In this document: positions 25,924 to 33,715 of the stretch, piece by piece
Numbering within the stretch: position 1 is the first letter of the stretch
Layout of the letters: every line of letters starts with the position of its first letter
NCBI GenBank assembly: GCA_018384365.1
Contig: JAHAYX010000054.1
Coordinates: 83,316 to 147,315, forward strand
From: Clostridiaceae bacterium
GTDB taxonomy: Bacteria > Bacillota > Clostridia > Oscillospirales > QAMX01
DNA length: 64,000 bases
Direction: 5' to 3'
The notes under the pieces: generated by a model
Database searches by the model: none
Seen by the model: the letters and a program-made list of their open reading frames with translations, nothing else
Told to the model about the DNA's origin: nothing
Translations under genes and position numbers: made by a program

Positions 25924-27212
25924 ATATCGGCAAGCTCTCCCGTGAGATGGTCTCCGTCTGCGGCGGTGATCCGCACGCGGCGAATCTGACCCTTTAAGTC
26001 CTCCGGATATGCGACGCTGATGGGCAGATAGTTTCTGGTGTGACCCTGTTGTACGCCGGGGACGCCTGCTTCAAAGAGTACGTCGTCTAAGAGTCCCGCC
26101 TGACTGCGCAGGAACGCATCGCGCATTTCTGCGGCAACTGCGGCGGCCTCATGCGCGCGCGCCTCCCGTACAGCGCGCGGCAGCTGCGTCATGGCGGCAG
26201 CCGGCGTACCGGGCCGCTCGGAATACGGAAAGACGTGCATGGCGGAAAAGGAACATTTGCGGAGGAAGGCAAGCGTTTCGGTAAATTCCTCCTCTGTTTC
26301 GCCGGGGAAGCCCGTGATCAGATCGGCTGTGATGCCTGCATGCGGGAAAAACTCCCGCAGCAGGGAAACGGATTCATAAAACCGCGCGGTATCATAGCGC
26401 CGGTGCATACGCGAGAGGGTGGCGTCGCAGCCAGACTGCAGGGAGAGATGAAAATGCGGCAAAAGATTTGGCAGCGCGGCCATGCGGCGGCAGAATTCCC
26501 GCGTGACTGTGCGCGGTTCCAGCGAGCCCAGATGGATGCGTACTTCCGGCGCTGCCCGGCAAAGCGCTTCCAGCAGATCGGCAAGCCCGGTACCATCGCG
26601 GAAGTCCAGCCCGTAGGAAGAAATCTCAATGCCGGTCAGCACGATTTCCAGATACCCCTCGCCGCGGAGTCGCTGCACCTCCGAAACCGCGTCCGCAAGC
26701 GGCAGCGAGCGCACATGGCCGCGGGAATAGGGAATCATGCAGTACGTACAGTAGTTGTCGCAGCCGTCCTGCACCTTCAGCAGTGCGCGGGTGCGGCCCT
26801 CAAAGCCGCCGGCCGGCAAAAACTCAAACGCTTCGCCGCGCGCATACGGCGCGACGTGGGTTTCCGGGGAACGTCCGGCAAAAGCCTGTTCGAGCAGCGT
26901 GAGGAACCGTTCGCGGTCCCGCGTGCCAAACACAACGTCGGCGCCGAGCGCGGACGCGGCCTCGGGAGAAACCTGCGCAAAACAGCCGCAGATGCCGATG
27001 ACGGCCTCCGGCGCACGCCGGCGGGCGCCGCGCACCATTTGCCGGGATTTGCGGTCGCTCTCCGCCGTAACGGTGCAGGTATTGATGACGTAAACATCCG
27101 CCGGGGCGGAAAACGGCACGATTTCGTGGCCGCGCGCCCGGGCAAGCTGTTCCAGCGCCTGTGTATCAAACTGATTGGCTTTGCAGCCAAGCGTGTAAAA
27201 AGCAAATTTCAT
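25920..27212 (-). CDS. mtaB: tRNA (N6-threonylcarbamoyladenosine-37) methylthiotransferase MtaB
   Basis: A 430-residue radical SAM enzyme that adds a methylthio group to t6A37 of tRNA. The N-terminal UPF0004 domain starts FYTLGCKANQFDTQ with cluster Cys residues (later VINTCTVT and GICGCFAQ), the radical SAM triad is CDNYCTYCMIPYSRG, and a C-terminal TRAM-like domain ends the protein. The NTCTVTAESDRKSRQ and YCMIPYSRG signatures favour MtaB over MiaB or RimO. The ATG at 27212 gives the usual MKFAFYTLG start; a second ATG at 27224 is possible. The supply of t6A would come from the TsaBCDE system, not in this window except for a TsaD paralogue. Confidence 0.93.
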   Translation of the reverse strand: MKFAFYTLGCKANQFDTQALEQLARARGHEIVPFSAPADVYVINTCTVTAESDRKSRQMVRGARRRAPEAVIGICGCFAQVSPEAASALGADVVFGTRDRERFLTLLEQAFAGRSPETHVAPYARGEAFEFLPAGGFEGRTRALLKVQDGCDNYCTYCMIPYSRGHVRSLPLADAVSEVQRLRGEGYLEIVLTGIEISSYGLDFRDGTGLADLLEALCRAAPEVRIHLGSLEPRTVTREFCRRMAALPNLLPHFHLSLQSGCDATLSRMHRRYDTARFYESVSLLREFFPHAGITADLITGFPGETEEEFTETLAFLRKCSFSAMHVFPYSERPGTPAAAMTQLPRAVREARAHEAAAVAAEMRDAFLRSQAGLLDDVLFEAGVPGVQQGHTRNYLPISVAYPEDLKGQIRRVRITAADGDHLTGELADM

Positions 27213-27263
27213 GGAATACCCCATTTTATTCGGAATCCTGCAAATTCATGCGAATCATGTTTT

Positions 27264-27292
27264 ATTATAGTATAACTTCCGCTTTAAAACAA
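27264..27292 (-). promoter_or_regulatory. Sigma-A promoter of mtaB
   Basis: Minus strand TTGTTT, 17-bp spacer, TATAAT. Confidence 0.7.
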
Positions 27293-27386
27293 GGCCGAAA
27301 ACGGTCGGAAAACGCATAAATTCATCGTCCTGACATAGAATACTCCTGTCAAACCGTAAAAATTCCTGTAATATAGGTGGTATTCT

Positions 27387-28520
27387 ATGAAAAAACTGTT
27401 TTTTGCAGTGCTTGCAGCGCTGATGCTCACCGCAGGCACATTTGCCGCGCCGGCGCCGCCGGAAGTTGCCGCGCCCAGCGCGATTTTGGTGGAGAGAACC
27501 TCCGGCACCGTGCTGTATGAGAAGAATTCGCATGAAAAACTGGCCCCTGCCAGCGTGACAAAGATCATGACTATGCTGCTGACGGTGGAGGCACTGGAAC
27601 GGGGACAGATCAGACTGGAGGACGAAGTCGTTACTTCCGACCACGCGGCCTCTATGGGCGGTTCCCAGATTTATCTGGAGCCCGGCGAGCGGATGTCCCT
27701 GCACGATATGCTGAAATCCATCGCGGTCAGCTCCGCAAACGATGCCTGTGTTGCGGTGGCGGAACACATCGCGGGAAACGAGGCAACTTTTGTCGCCATG
27801 ATGAATGACCGCGCCGCGGCGCTGGGTATGCAGGACACACATTTTGTCAACTGCTGCGGTCTGGATTCCGAGGAACATTACACGACGGCCTATGATATTT
27901 CCCTGATGTCCCGCGAGCTTTTAAAACACGAAATGATCCGCGCTTACACGACCATCTGGATGGACACCGTTCGTGGCGGGGAGTTCGGGCTTTCCAACAC
28001 CAATAAGCTGGTCCGCTTCTATGACGGAACCACCGGAGTAAAGACCGGTTATACCTCGAAGGCCGGGTACTGCGTTTCCGCATCCGCAGAGCGGGAGGGG
28101 ATGGAACTGATTGCCGTCATCATGAAAGCCGACACGTCTCCGCACCGCAATGCGGACGCCTCCGGGCTTTTGAACTTCGGATTTGCGAACTATGCGGTGG
28201 TGGGCCTTGGCGAAGGGGAAAACGGCGCGGAGGAAATCCCTGTCATATTGGGCAGACAGGACTGCGTGAAGGTAGAACTTGCGGAAAATGCACAGGTGCT
28301 GATTGAAAAGGCGCAGGCGCCGAAGGTGGAAAAGCAGCTGGTGCTGGCGGAAAGCCTGGAGGCGCCCGTTGAAAAGGGCCAGAAGGTGGGAACGCTGGTT
28401 TTCTCGCTGGAAGGAGAGCAGCTGGCAGAGGTTCCAGTTGTCGCAGCGGACGCGGTGGAGCGTCTTGGCACAATGGATATCTACGGCGACATTCTGAAGT
28501 CCTTACTTTTGAAGAAATAA
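27387..28520 (+). CDS. dacF: D-alanyl-D-alanine carboxypeptidase (PBP5/DacF type)
   Basis: A 377-residue secreted low-molecular-weight penicillin-binding protein that trims the terminal D-Ala from peptidoglycan stem peptides. A signal peptide (residues 1-20) precedes the peptidase S11 domain: SVTK with the nucleophile Ser56 and Lys59, the SSAND motif (about 116-120) and KTG in GVKTGYTSKAG (about 220). The C-terminal PBP5-like domain (about 265-360) carries EKAQAPKVEKQL, and a hydrophobic or amphipathic tail ends the protein. AGGTGG precedes the ATG. DacF-type enzymes in Bacillota act on vegetative or spore cortex peptidoglycan; which applies here is not clear. Confidence 0.93.
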   Translation: MKKLFFAVLAALMLTAGTFAAPAPPEVAAPSAILVERTSGTVLYEKNSHEKLAPASVTKIMTMLLTVEALERGQIRLEDEVVTSDHAASMGGSQIYLEPGERMSLHDMLKSIAVSSANDACVAVAEHIAGNEATFVAMMNDRAAALGMQDTHFVNCCGLDSEEHYTTAYDISLMSRELLKHEMIRAYTTIWMDTVRGGEFGLSNTNKLVRFYDGTTGVKTGYTSKAGYCVSASAEREGMELIAVIMKADTSPHRNADASGLLNFGFANYAVVGLGEGENGAEEIPVILGRQDCVKVELAENAQVLIEKAQAPKVEKQLVLAESLEAPVEKGQKVGTLVFSLEGEQLAEVPVVAADAVERLGTMDIYGDILKSLLLKK

Positions 28521-28524
28521 TCCG

Positions 28525-28547
28525 GCGCGCGGACGGTTTCCGCGCGC
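28525..28547 (+). terminator. GC-rich stem-loop after dacF
   Basis: GCGCGCGGA / TCCGCGCGC, a 9-bp stem without a T run; a weak or factor-assisted terminator at best. Confidence 0.45.
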
Positions 28548-28585
28548 TACATAAGGCTCCTGAAAAATAATTTACATGTTACGCA

Positions 28586-28614
28586 TTGCCACCGTGCAAA
28601 ATCTGTGTTAAAAT
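28586..28614 (+). promoter_or_regulatory. Sigma-A promoter of the small P-loop gene
   Basis: TTGCCA, 17-bp spacer, TAAAAT. Confidence 0.7.
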
Positions 28615-28657
28615 ACAGGTAGTCAGTTCCCCATGACAGAAAAGGAGGAGATGCGAT

Positions 28658-29071
28658 TTGGTTAAGGTAATTGTCGGCAAGAAGGGTTCAGGCAAGACCA
28701 AGATGTTGATTGATATGGTAAATCATGCCGTGGATGAGGATCATGGAAGCATCGTTTGCATAGAGGCAGGACGTAATCTGACTTATGATATTAACCACGC
28801 GGCACGTTTGATTGATATATGCGATTATCCGCTTGCACCCGGTGTCGACTCTCTGTTTGCTTTTATCTGCGCAGTATACGCACAGAATTTTGATGTGACA
28901 AACATCTTCATCGACAGCCTGCAGAAAGCTGCCCGTGTGGATGATATTGCGGAGTTCGAACGCTTTATCAAGCAGCTCGACGAGTTCAGTGAGCAGCACC
29001 ATATCAAGTTTACGGTGATGCTGAGCTGTGATCGCGATGTGGCGGAAGAGCATCTGAGCAAATACTTATAA
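28658..29071 (+). CDS. Small P-loop ATP-binding protein of unknown function
   Basis: A 137-residue soluble protein whose first residues VKVIVGKKGSGKTKML form a textbook Walker A (GKKGSGKT, residues 7-14). A Walker-B-like strand (TNIFIDSLQK) and a third strand (FTVMLSCDRD) complete a minimal P-loop fold. It starts with TTG, supported by AAAGGAGGAG 7 bp upstream; the ATG at 28651 opens only a 4-codon frame. It has its own promoter and terminator. Similar short proteins are widespread in Clostridia and often called ATP-binding or twitching-motility proteins without proof. No function assigned. Confidence 0.8.
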   Translation: MVKVIVGKKGSGKTKMLIDMVNHAVDEDHGSIVCIEAGRNLTYDINHAARLIDICDYPLAPGVDSLFAFICAVYAQNFDVTNIFIDSLQKAARVDDIAEFERFIKQLDEFSEQHHIKFTVMLSCDRDVAEEHLSKYL

Positions 29072-29084
29072 AAGCTGACAGCAG

Positions 29085-29117
29085 GCGCCGCGCCACAAAC
29101 GCGGCGCTTTCCTTTTT
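29085..29117 (+). terminator. Intrinsic terminator of the small P-loop gene
   Basis: GCGCCGCG / CGCGGCGC stem followed by TTTCCTTTTTT. Confidence 0.85.
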
Positions 29118-29190
29118 TACGCCGCATGCGCATAGGGAGAAGCGGCGTGCATATACTGAAAAAGACAAAACTTACGCGAGGTGCTTGATT

Positions 29191-29925
29191 TTGGGACGCA
29201 GACGTTCTGGCGGCTGTTTATACGCAGTTATTTTCTTTATCGCGTTGATTCTCTCCATCCTGCTGCTTGCCGTGATGTTTTCATCGGTGAAAAGCACGGA
29301 CGGCGGAACCCTTTTGACCGAAATCCTGGAACGGATTGGCATAGAAAGTAAAAATGAGGATTCCTCCGGTGAGAAAAGCGGGGGAAGCGGGGCGGGCCGC
29401 CCGGGCCTTTCCGGCCAGAACAGCCCGGAGGACGAAACATCGGACTCCGGCATCGCTGCCTTACCTTCCACGGATGCCATCCGTATTGAAGTAACGCAGG
29501 AAAAACTGCGGGAACTGCTGGAAGCCGCCATGGAGGATTCTTTCCCGCTGACGCTGGACGAAGTGGTGATTTCGGCGGATTCCACGCTGACCTTTTCCGG
29601 CCGGGCGGAACGCGATCGGTTCCTGGAAATGCTGGAGGATGAAGGTTCGGCGCTTGGTGCGCTGGAACGGATGACGCTGCAGCTGGCACCGGAGGAAATA
29701 CCGTTCAGCGCACGGGTCGGCGTGACCTATGACGCAGCGGAAGGGACGATTGCGCTGGAACCCCAGGAACTGACGGTGGCGGAGCTTTCCATTCCGACGG
29801 CGCTGCTGCCGGATGCTCTGGTGGAAAAGCTGAACACGGCGCTGACAGACTTTTTCGCAACCTATGGGCGGACGCCGGCCGGCGTGACGCTTTATGATGG
29901 CTATATGCGCATTTACTTTGAATAA
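29191..29925 (+). CDS. Membrane-anchored protein of unknown function
   Basis: A 244-residue protein. The TTG at 29191 is chosen because GAGGTG lies 7 bp upstream; an earlier TTG would be too close to it. After RRRSGG comes one membrane helix (about residues 8-28), a Ser/Gly/Glu-rich linker (about 45-85), and an extracellular alpha/beta domain of about 150 residues with LRELLEAAMEDSFPL and repeated beta segments such as TLTFSGRAER. The plan, one anchor and one beta-rich sensor-like domain, recalls YpmS-type proteins, but I cannot identify a family. It precedes the ribosomal rplU cluster. Confidence 0.7.
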   Translation: MGRRRSGGCLYAVIFFIALILSILLLAVMFSSVKSTDGGTLLTEILERIGIESKNEDSSGEKSGGSGAGRPGLSGQNSPEDETSDSGIAALPSTDAIRIEVTQEKLRELLEAAMEDSFPLTLDEVVISADSTLTFSGRAERDRFLEMLEDEGSALGALERMTLQLAPEEIPFSARVGVTYDAAEGTIALEPQELTVAELSIPTALLPDALVEKLNTALTDFFATYGRTPAGVTLYDGYMRIYFE

Positions 29926-29971
29926 ATGCGTGGAATCCCGACTAAAACAACGATTTTTTTGAGAAAAAGTG

Positions 29972-30000
29972 TTGACAATTCCCTGCTCAAATGATATACT
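29972..30000 (+). promoter_or_regulatory. Sigma-A promoter of the rplU-prp-rpmA operon
   Basis: TTGACA (29972-29977), 17-bp spacer, TATACT (29995-30000). Confidence 0.9.
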
Positions 30001-30006
30001 TTCAAA

Positions 30007-30084
30007 GGCCGCATTTGGGCGGGTTATAAGTCGGCTTGCCGCACCCGCCGGAGCGTGACTCTAAAGAAGAAGAGAGGTTATTTC
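30007..30084 (+). ncRNA. Structured L21 leader (autoregulatory candidate)
   Basis: The 78-nt leader between promoter and rplU contains GGGCGGGTTATAAGTCGGC and CCGCACCCGCCGGAG, which can pair through GGCGGGT / ACCCGCC. Position and pairing fit the L21 leader known in Bacillota, where ribosomal protein binding is thought to regulate the operon. The family match is from memory. Confidence 0.6.
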
Positions 30085-30396
30085 ATGTACGCAATTATTG
30101 AGACCGGCGGTAAGCAGGTCAAAGTGACCGAGGGCGAGATCGTCTACATCGAAAAGCTGAATGTCTCCGCTGATGAGACCGTCACTTTCGACCGTGTTCT
30201 GGCTTGCGGCGAGGTTGGCGAGGCCAAGCTCGGCAATCCCTATGTTGAGGGCGCAACTGTAACCGGTAAAGTTTTGAAAAACGGCAAATCCCCGAAGATC
30301 ATGGTCTTCAAGTATAAGGCAAAGAAGAATTACCGTCGCCGTCAGGGCCATCGTCAGCCCTACACGAAGGTTCAGATCGAAAAGGTCAACGCATAA
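30085..30396 (+). CDS. rplU: 50S ribosomal protein L21
   Basis: L21, 103 residues, full length, begins [14 protein letters not shown], the family signature, and ends with the basic [16 protein letters not shown] segment that contacts 23S rRNA. The ATG follows AGAGAGG. It leads the conserved rplU-prp-rpmA cassette, with prp overlapping its stop by one base, so the three are coupled. Control probably acts through the leader. Confidence 0.98.
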   Translation: MYAIIETGGKQVKVTEGEIVYIEKLNVSADETVTFDRVLACGEVGEAKLGNPYVEGATVTGKVLKNGKSPKIMVFKYKAKKNYRRRQGHRQPYTKVQIEKVNA

Positions 30397-30710
30397 TGAC
30401 TGTCGTCACGTTCTTCCGTAAGGACGGCGCTTATCTTGGCTTTCAGGCAGGCGGACATTCCGGACATGCGCCGCGCGGAGCGGACATTGTCTGCGCAGCC
30501 ATCTCGGCTGCGGTGGGTCTTGCCGAGTGTGAGATTACGGATGTGCTGAAGCTTCCGGCGGAAGTCGTGGTGGATGATGAAAATACCGAAGTCTCCGTGC
30601 GGTTTCAAGAGCCGTGTGAGGCTGCGCAGCCGGTTTTCCGGGCTCTTTGCCTGTATCTGACCCGGCTTGCAGGGGAATACCCCCGTTTTCTCAAAATTAT
30701 GGAGGTGTAA
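30396..30710 (+). CDS. prp: Ribosomal-processing cysteine protease Prp
   Basis: A 104-residue Prp (YsxB) protease. The catalytic pair is His21 and Cys33 in GGHSGHAPRGADIVCAAISA, aligned with His22 and Cys34 of the Staphylococcus enzyme. It removes the N-terminal extension of L27 before ribosome assembly. The target is encoded 4 bp downstream and indeed has the extension. The ATG overlaps the rplU stop (TAATG). Confidence 0.95.
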   Translation: MTVVTFFRKDGAYLGFQAGGHSGHAPRGADIVCAAISAAVGLAECEITDVLKLPAEVVVDDENTEVSVRFQEPCEAAQPVFRALCLYLTRLAGEYPRFLKIMEV

Positions 30711-30713
30711 CAT

Positions 30714-30998
30714 ATGTTGAAGATTGGTATCCAGTTCTTTGCTCATAAAAAGGGCGTTGGTTCTACAAAAAACGGTCGTGACTCCGAATCGAAGCGCCTT
30801 GGCGTAAAGCGTCAGGACGGTCAGGTCGTTGCCGCCGGTAATATTCTGGTTCGTCAGCGCGGCACGAAGATCCATCCCGGCACGAATGTCGGCCGCGGAA
30901 GCGATGACACCCTCTTTGCTCTGGTCGACGGTACTGTTCGTTTCGAGCGTGCCGGCCGCGATCGCAAGAAGGTTTCTGTTTACGAGCTTGAGCAGTAA
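30714..30998 (+). CDS. rpmA: 50S ribosomal protein L27 with cleavable N-terminal extension
   Basis: L27, 94 residues. It begins [18 protein letters not shown]: the first nine residues are the Bacillota-type extension ending in FF, and Prp is expected to cut before AHKKG to expose the N terminus that reaches the peptidyl transferase centre. The rest ([28 protein letters not shown]) is canonical. GGAGG precedes the ATG. A terminator follows. Confidence 0.98.
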   Translation: MLKIGIQFFAHKKGVGSTKNGRDSESKRLGVKRQDGQVVAAGNILVRQRGTKIHPGTNVGRGSDDTLFALVDGTVRFERAGRDRKKVSVYELEQ

Positions 30999-31012
30999 GC
31001 AAACGAAAACTG

Positions 31013-31045
31013 TCCCGAACCTTTCTATAAAGGTTCGGGATTTTC
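31013..31045 (+). terminator. Intrinsic terminator after rpmA
   Basis: TCCCGAACCTT / AAGGTTCGGGA stem followed by TTTTC. Confidence 0.85.
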
Positions 31046-31081
31046 ACTATATCCGGAAAACCTTGAAAAAGGGATATTTGT

Positions 31082-31381
31082 ATGAAATACTTCAGTTTAG
31101 AGAGAATATTGGATGAAAACGGCGTTGTGACGCGATGCCCATCCAAGTTTGGCCAGCGGCTTCTCGTTGTGGAGTATGTAGCGAAGGCATTTCAGCCGGA
31201 CCGTACCTATACGGAGCTGGAAGTGAACGATGTGATTCGCTCGAAGATTGCGTTTTCCGACTACGTGACCCTGCGGCGGGAGCTGGTGGATTTCGGATTC
31301 CTCACGCGCAGTGCCGACTGCCGGGAATATCGCCGCGCGGCAGAGCTTCCAACGGCGGAAGCAATTCTGGAGAAATTTTGA
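31082..31381 (+). CDS. DUF2087 domain protein (transcription-regulator-like)
   Basis: A 99-residue protein with the DUF2087 pattern: RLLVVEYVAKAFQPDRTYTE, EVNDVI, then LRRELVDFGFLTRSADCREYRR. The domain resembles a winged helix and is often fused to or beside regulators. ATG at 31082 follows AAGGG. It lies 18 bp before obgE on the same strand, so probably co-transcribed with it. DNA or RNA binding is inferred from the Arg-rich LRREL helix; no target is known. Confidence 0.8.
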   Translation: MKYFSLERILDENGVVTRCPSKFGQRLLVVEYVAKAFQPDRTYTELEVNDVIRSKIAFSDYVTLRRELVDFGFLTRSADCREYRRAAELPTAEAILEKF

Positions 31382-31399
31382 GTTTGTAGGTGAATCCTC

Positions 31400-32671
31400 A
31401 TGTTTGTTGATATCGTAAAAATCCGCGTACAGGCCGGCCGGGGCGGTGACGGCGCCGTCTCCTTCCATCGTGAGAAGTATGTTGCGGCGGGCGGACCGGA
31501 CGGCGGCGATGGCGGCCGCGGCGGCAATGTGGTGTTCCTGGCGGATAATCATATGTCCTCGCTGATGGACTTCCGCTATACGCGGAAATATGTTGCCGGA
31601 AACGGCGAAAACGGCCGCGGCGCGCGCTGCTATGGAAAATCCGGCAAGGATGTCGTGGTAAAAGTGCCGCGCGGCACGCTCATTCGGGAGGCGAAGAGCG
31701 GCGCGCTGATCAAGGACCTTTCGGATAACGAACCCTTTATCGTGGCGCATGGCGGCCGCGGCGGCTGGGGAAACAGCCATTTCGCAAATGCACAGCGCCA
31801 GGTGCCGCGTTTTGCGCATCCGGGACTGCCCGGGGAGGAGTTTGAACTGATTCTGGAACTGAAACTTCTGGCGGACGTGGGCCTGATCGGCTTCCCGAAC
31901 GTCGGTAAGTCCACGCTGCTGTCCGTCATCTCCGCCGCGCGTCCCAAGATTGCCAATTATCATTTTACAACGCTTGTGCCGAATCTCGGCGTGGTTGCCG
32001 TGGACGAAACCACATCGTTTGTTGCGGCGGATATCCCCGGCCTGATTGAGGGCGCCGGTGAGGGCGCCGGACTGGGCCATTATTTCCTGCGCCATGTGGA
32101 GCGCTGCCGTCTGCTTCTGCATCTGGTGGATGTTTCCGGCATTGAGGGACGTGATCCGATCGAGGATTTTGAGACGATCAACCGCGAACTTGCGGTTTAC
32201 AGCGAGGCACTGTCCAAACGTCCGCAGATTGTGGTGGCCAATAAGACGGATATGATTCAGGATGAGGAGGCATTCCACCGCTTCCGTGCATATATTGAGG
32301 AGCTGGGTCTGCCGTATTTTGAGATTTCAGCCGCAACAACGGCCGGTGTGCGCGAAGTTGTCCGTGCCGCGGCGCAGAAGCTCTCCGAACTCCCGCCGGT
32401 GATTGTGTTCGAGTCGGAGTATGTGCCGCCCGTTATTGATGAAGGCGCTTCCCGAGAGGTGGAAATCACCGTCGAGGAGGGCGTTTATTATGTCGAAGGC
32501 ACCTGGCTGGAGCGCCTGATCCAGAGCACCAACTTCACGGATTATGAATCGCGTATGTTCTTTGATAAAACGCTGCGGGAAGCCGGTGTCTATGATAAGC
32601 TGGAGGAGATGGGCATTTCTGAAGGTGATACGGTTGACGTGGAAGGCTATCAGTTTGATTATGTTGTATAA
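31400..32671 (+). CDS. obgE: GTPase Obg (CgtA)
   Basis: A 423-residue Obg GTPase acting in 50S ribosome maturation and stress control. The N-terminal Gly-rich Obg fold (residues 1-158, starting MFVDIVKIRVQAGRGGDG) is complete; the G1 motif is GFPNVGKST (about 165-173), switch and G3 DIPGLIEGA, G4 NKTD, and the C-terminal OCT domain (about 345-423) contains VEGTWLERL. A TAGGTGA site precedes the ATG. Placing after rplU/rpmA is conserved across Bacillota. Confidence 0.97.
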   Translation: MFVDIVKIRVQAGRGGDGAVSFHREKYVAAGGPDGGDGGRGGNVVFLADNHMSSLMDFRYTRKYVAGNGENGRGARCYGKSGKDVVVKVPRGTLIREAKSGALIKDLSDNEPFIVAHGGRGGWGNSHFANAQRQVPRFAHPGLPGEEFELILELKLLADVGLIGFPNVGKSTLLSVISAARPKIANYHFTTLVPNLGVVAVDETTSFVAADIPGLIEGAGEGAGLGHYFLRHVERCRLLLHLVDVSGIEGRDPIEDFETINRELAVYSEALSKRPQIVVANKTDMIQDEEAFHRFRAYIEELGLPYFEISAATTAGVREVVRAAAQKLSELPPVIVFESEYVPPVIDEGASREVEITVEEGVYYVEGTWLERLIQSTNFTDYESRMFFDKTLREAGVYDKLEEMGISEGDTVDVEGYQFDYVV

Positions 32672-32711
32672 CGCCGCACAGCGGTAGAAATAGAACGGAG
32701 GTAGGATTTTT

Positions 32712-32777
32712 ATGCGCTATCATACCGTTTTACGTGAAATCTGCTCCATACAGGGTTCATGCTGCATCTTCCGATGA
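32712..32777 (+). other. Possible leader ORF before the acetyltransferase gene
   Basis: ATG at 32712 after GGAGG opens a 21-codon frame (MRYHTVLREICSIQGSCCIF...) ending at TGA 32775-32777, inside the structured leader. Translation of it could shift the RNA folding. It may equally be chance. Confidence 0.3.
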
Positions 32778-32824
32778 TGCTTTGTATGGAGTAACTGACA
32801 TCATCGGCAGCATATACCCTGTAT
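32748..32824 (+). promoter_or_regulatory. Alternately folding RNA leader element upstream of the GNAT gene
   Basis: A long hairpin: ATACAGGGT (32748-32756) with ACCCTGTAT (32816-32824), ATGCTGC (32759-32765) with GCAGCAT (32807-32813), and CGATGATG (32772-32779) with CATCATCG (32799-32806). A competing stem TCCATACA (32745-32752) with TGTATGGA (32783-32790) shares bases with the first. No T run follows; the ribosome site lies about 30 nt downstream. Not a family I recognise. Confidence 0.55.
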
Positions 32825-32871
32825 TTCCGGATAAAAGAACAAACTATCATGGAAATAAGGAGTTTTATGCG

Positions 32872-33291
32872 ATGTTTACAATGAAATATGCCGAGGAAAA
32901 AGACCTTTCTGTCTGCAAAATGCTGGACAGCCACATTTCGGACGCCGAGCTTGCCTGGAAACTGCGCGAGCACCGGTATTATATTCTGTCAGACGGAGAA
33001 ACTCCGATCGGCGTACTGCGGTATAATCTCTTTTGGGACAGCGTTCCGTTTTTGACGCTGATTTTCATTGAAGAGAGCTGCCGCGGCCGCGGATATGGCC
33101 GGATGGCCATGGCCCGCTGGGAAGACGAAATGCGCGTGGCCGGTCACGGCATGGTGATCATCTCCACGCAGGCGGATGAGGACGCCCAGCACTTTTACCG
33201 GAAGCTGGGCTATCATGACGCCGGAGGCTTCGTTGTGGATGTTCCGGGCTATGAACAGCCGCTGGAATTGTTCCTGACCAAAGCACTGTAA
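32872..33291 (+). CDS. GNAT family N-acetyltransferase
   Basis: A 139-residue acetyltransferase that moves an acetyl group from acetyl-CoA to an amine. The acetyl-CoA loop is visible as IEESCRGRGYGRMAM (Q/RxxGxG/A type), followed by VIISTQADEDAQHFYRKLGYH, the usual C-terminal strand and helix. The ATG at 32872 follows AAGGAG at 9 nt; an upstream in-frame extension would run through the structured leader and is rejected. Substrate unknown. Its long structured leader suggests regulation at RNA level. Confidence 0.85.
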   Translation: MFTMKYAEEKDLSVCKMLDSHISDAELAWKLREHRYYILSDGETPIGVLRYNLFWDSVPFLTLIFIEESCRGRGYGRMAMARWEDEMRVAGHGMVIISTQADEDAQHFYRKLGYHDAGGFVVDVPGYEQPLELFLTKAL

Positions 33292-33328
33292 AAAGAGTGC
33301 AGCCCATGGGCTGCAGCGTAGAAAAAAG

Positions 33329-33360
33329 AAACGCCTGTCAGTTTTCTGACAGGCGTTTTT
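33329..33360. terminator. Bidirectional intrinsic terminator
   Basis: AAACGCCTGTCAG / CTGACAGGCGTTT stem with TTTT loop and flanking A and T runs, between convergent GNAT and cupin genes. A smaller GCAGCCC/GGGCTGC palindrome precedes it. Confidence 0.9.
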
Positions 33361-33370
33361 GTGCGTTTTT

Positions 33371-33715
33371 TCAGTTGATAACCAGCGCAAACAGCTTGAC
33401 GGGTTCGTCCTCTTCGTTTGCGATTGCATGGAAGGCGCCGCCACCGGTATAAATGATATCGCCGGCTGTGACAGTCGACACTTCGCCGTTATCATCCACA
33501 ACGGCTTTGCCCTGTGTGATGATGTAAAGCTCCGCATCCGGACCGTGCGGGTGGCGGCCGATGGAACAACCTTTTTCCAGGGTCGTTTCCGCCGCAACAC
33601 GCAGCTTCCCAAGGGATTCTTCCGGCGTCAGCAGATCCAGAAACTGCACACTGCCGTTTCCGCCGCGCACACCTTCCACGGTGCGGATCTGCATTTCGCC
33701 CTTGCGCTTAATCAT
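33371..33715 (-). CDS. Cupin domain protein
   Basis: A 114-residue single-domain cupin. The metal motif 1 is GRHPHGPDAELYIITQG (two His, Glu) and motif 2 is AGDIIYTGGGAFHAIAN with a final His. Small cupins bind Fe, Mn or Zn and serve as enzymes or sensors. The ATG at 33715 overlaps the stop of the preceding acidic protein gene by 8 bp; a second ATG at 33694 with AAGGGCGA upstream is a possible alternative. Co-transcribed with the CD1247-type gene. Function unknown. Confidence 0.8.
   Translation of the reverse strand: MIKRKGEMQIRTVEGVRGGNGSVQFLDLLTPEESLGKLRVAAETTLEKGCSIGRHPHGPDAELYIITQGKAVVDDNGEVSTVTAGDIIYTGGGAFHAIANEEDEPVKLFALVIN

Noticed and set aside
28520-28560. Strong terminator after dacF
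   Set aside because: The 9-bp GC stem lacks a T run, so it is listed only with low confidence.
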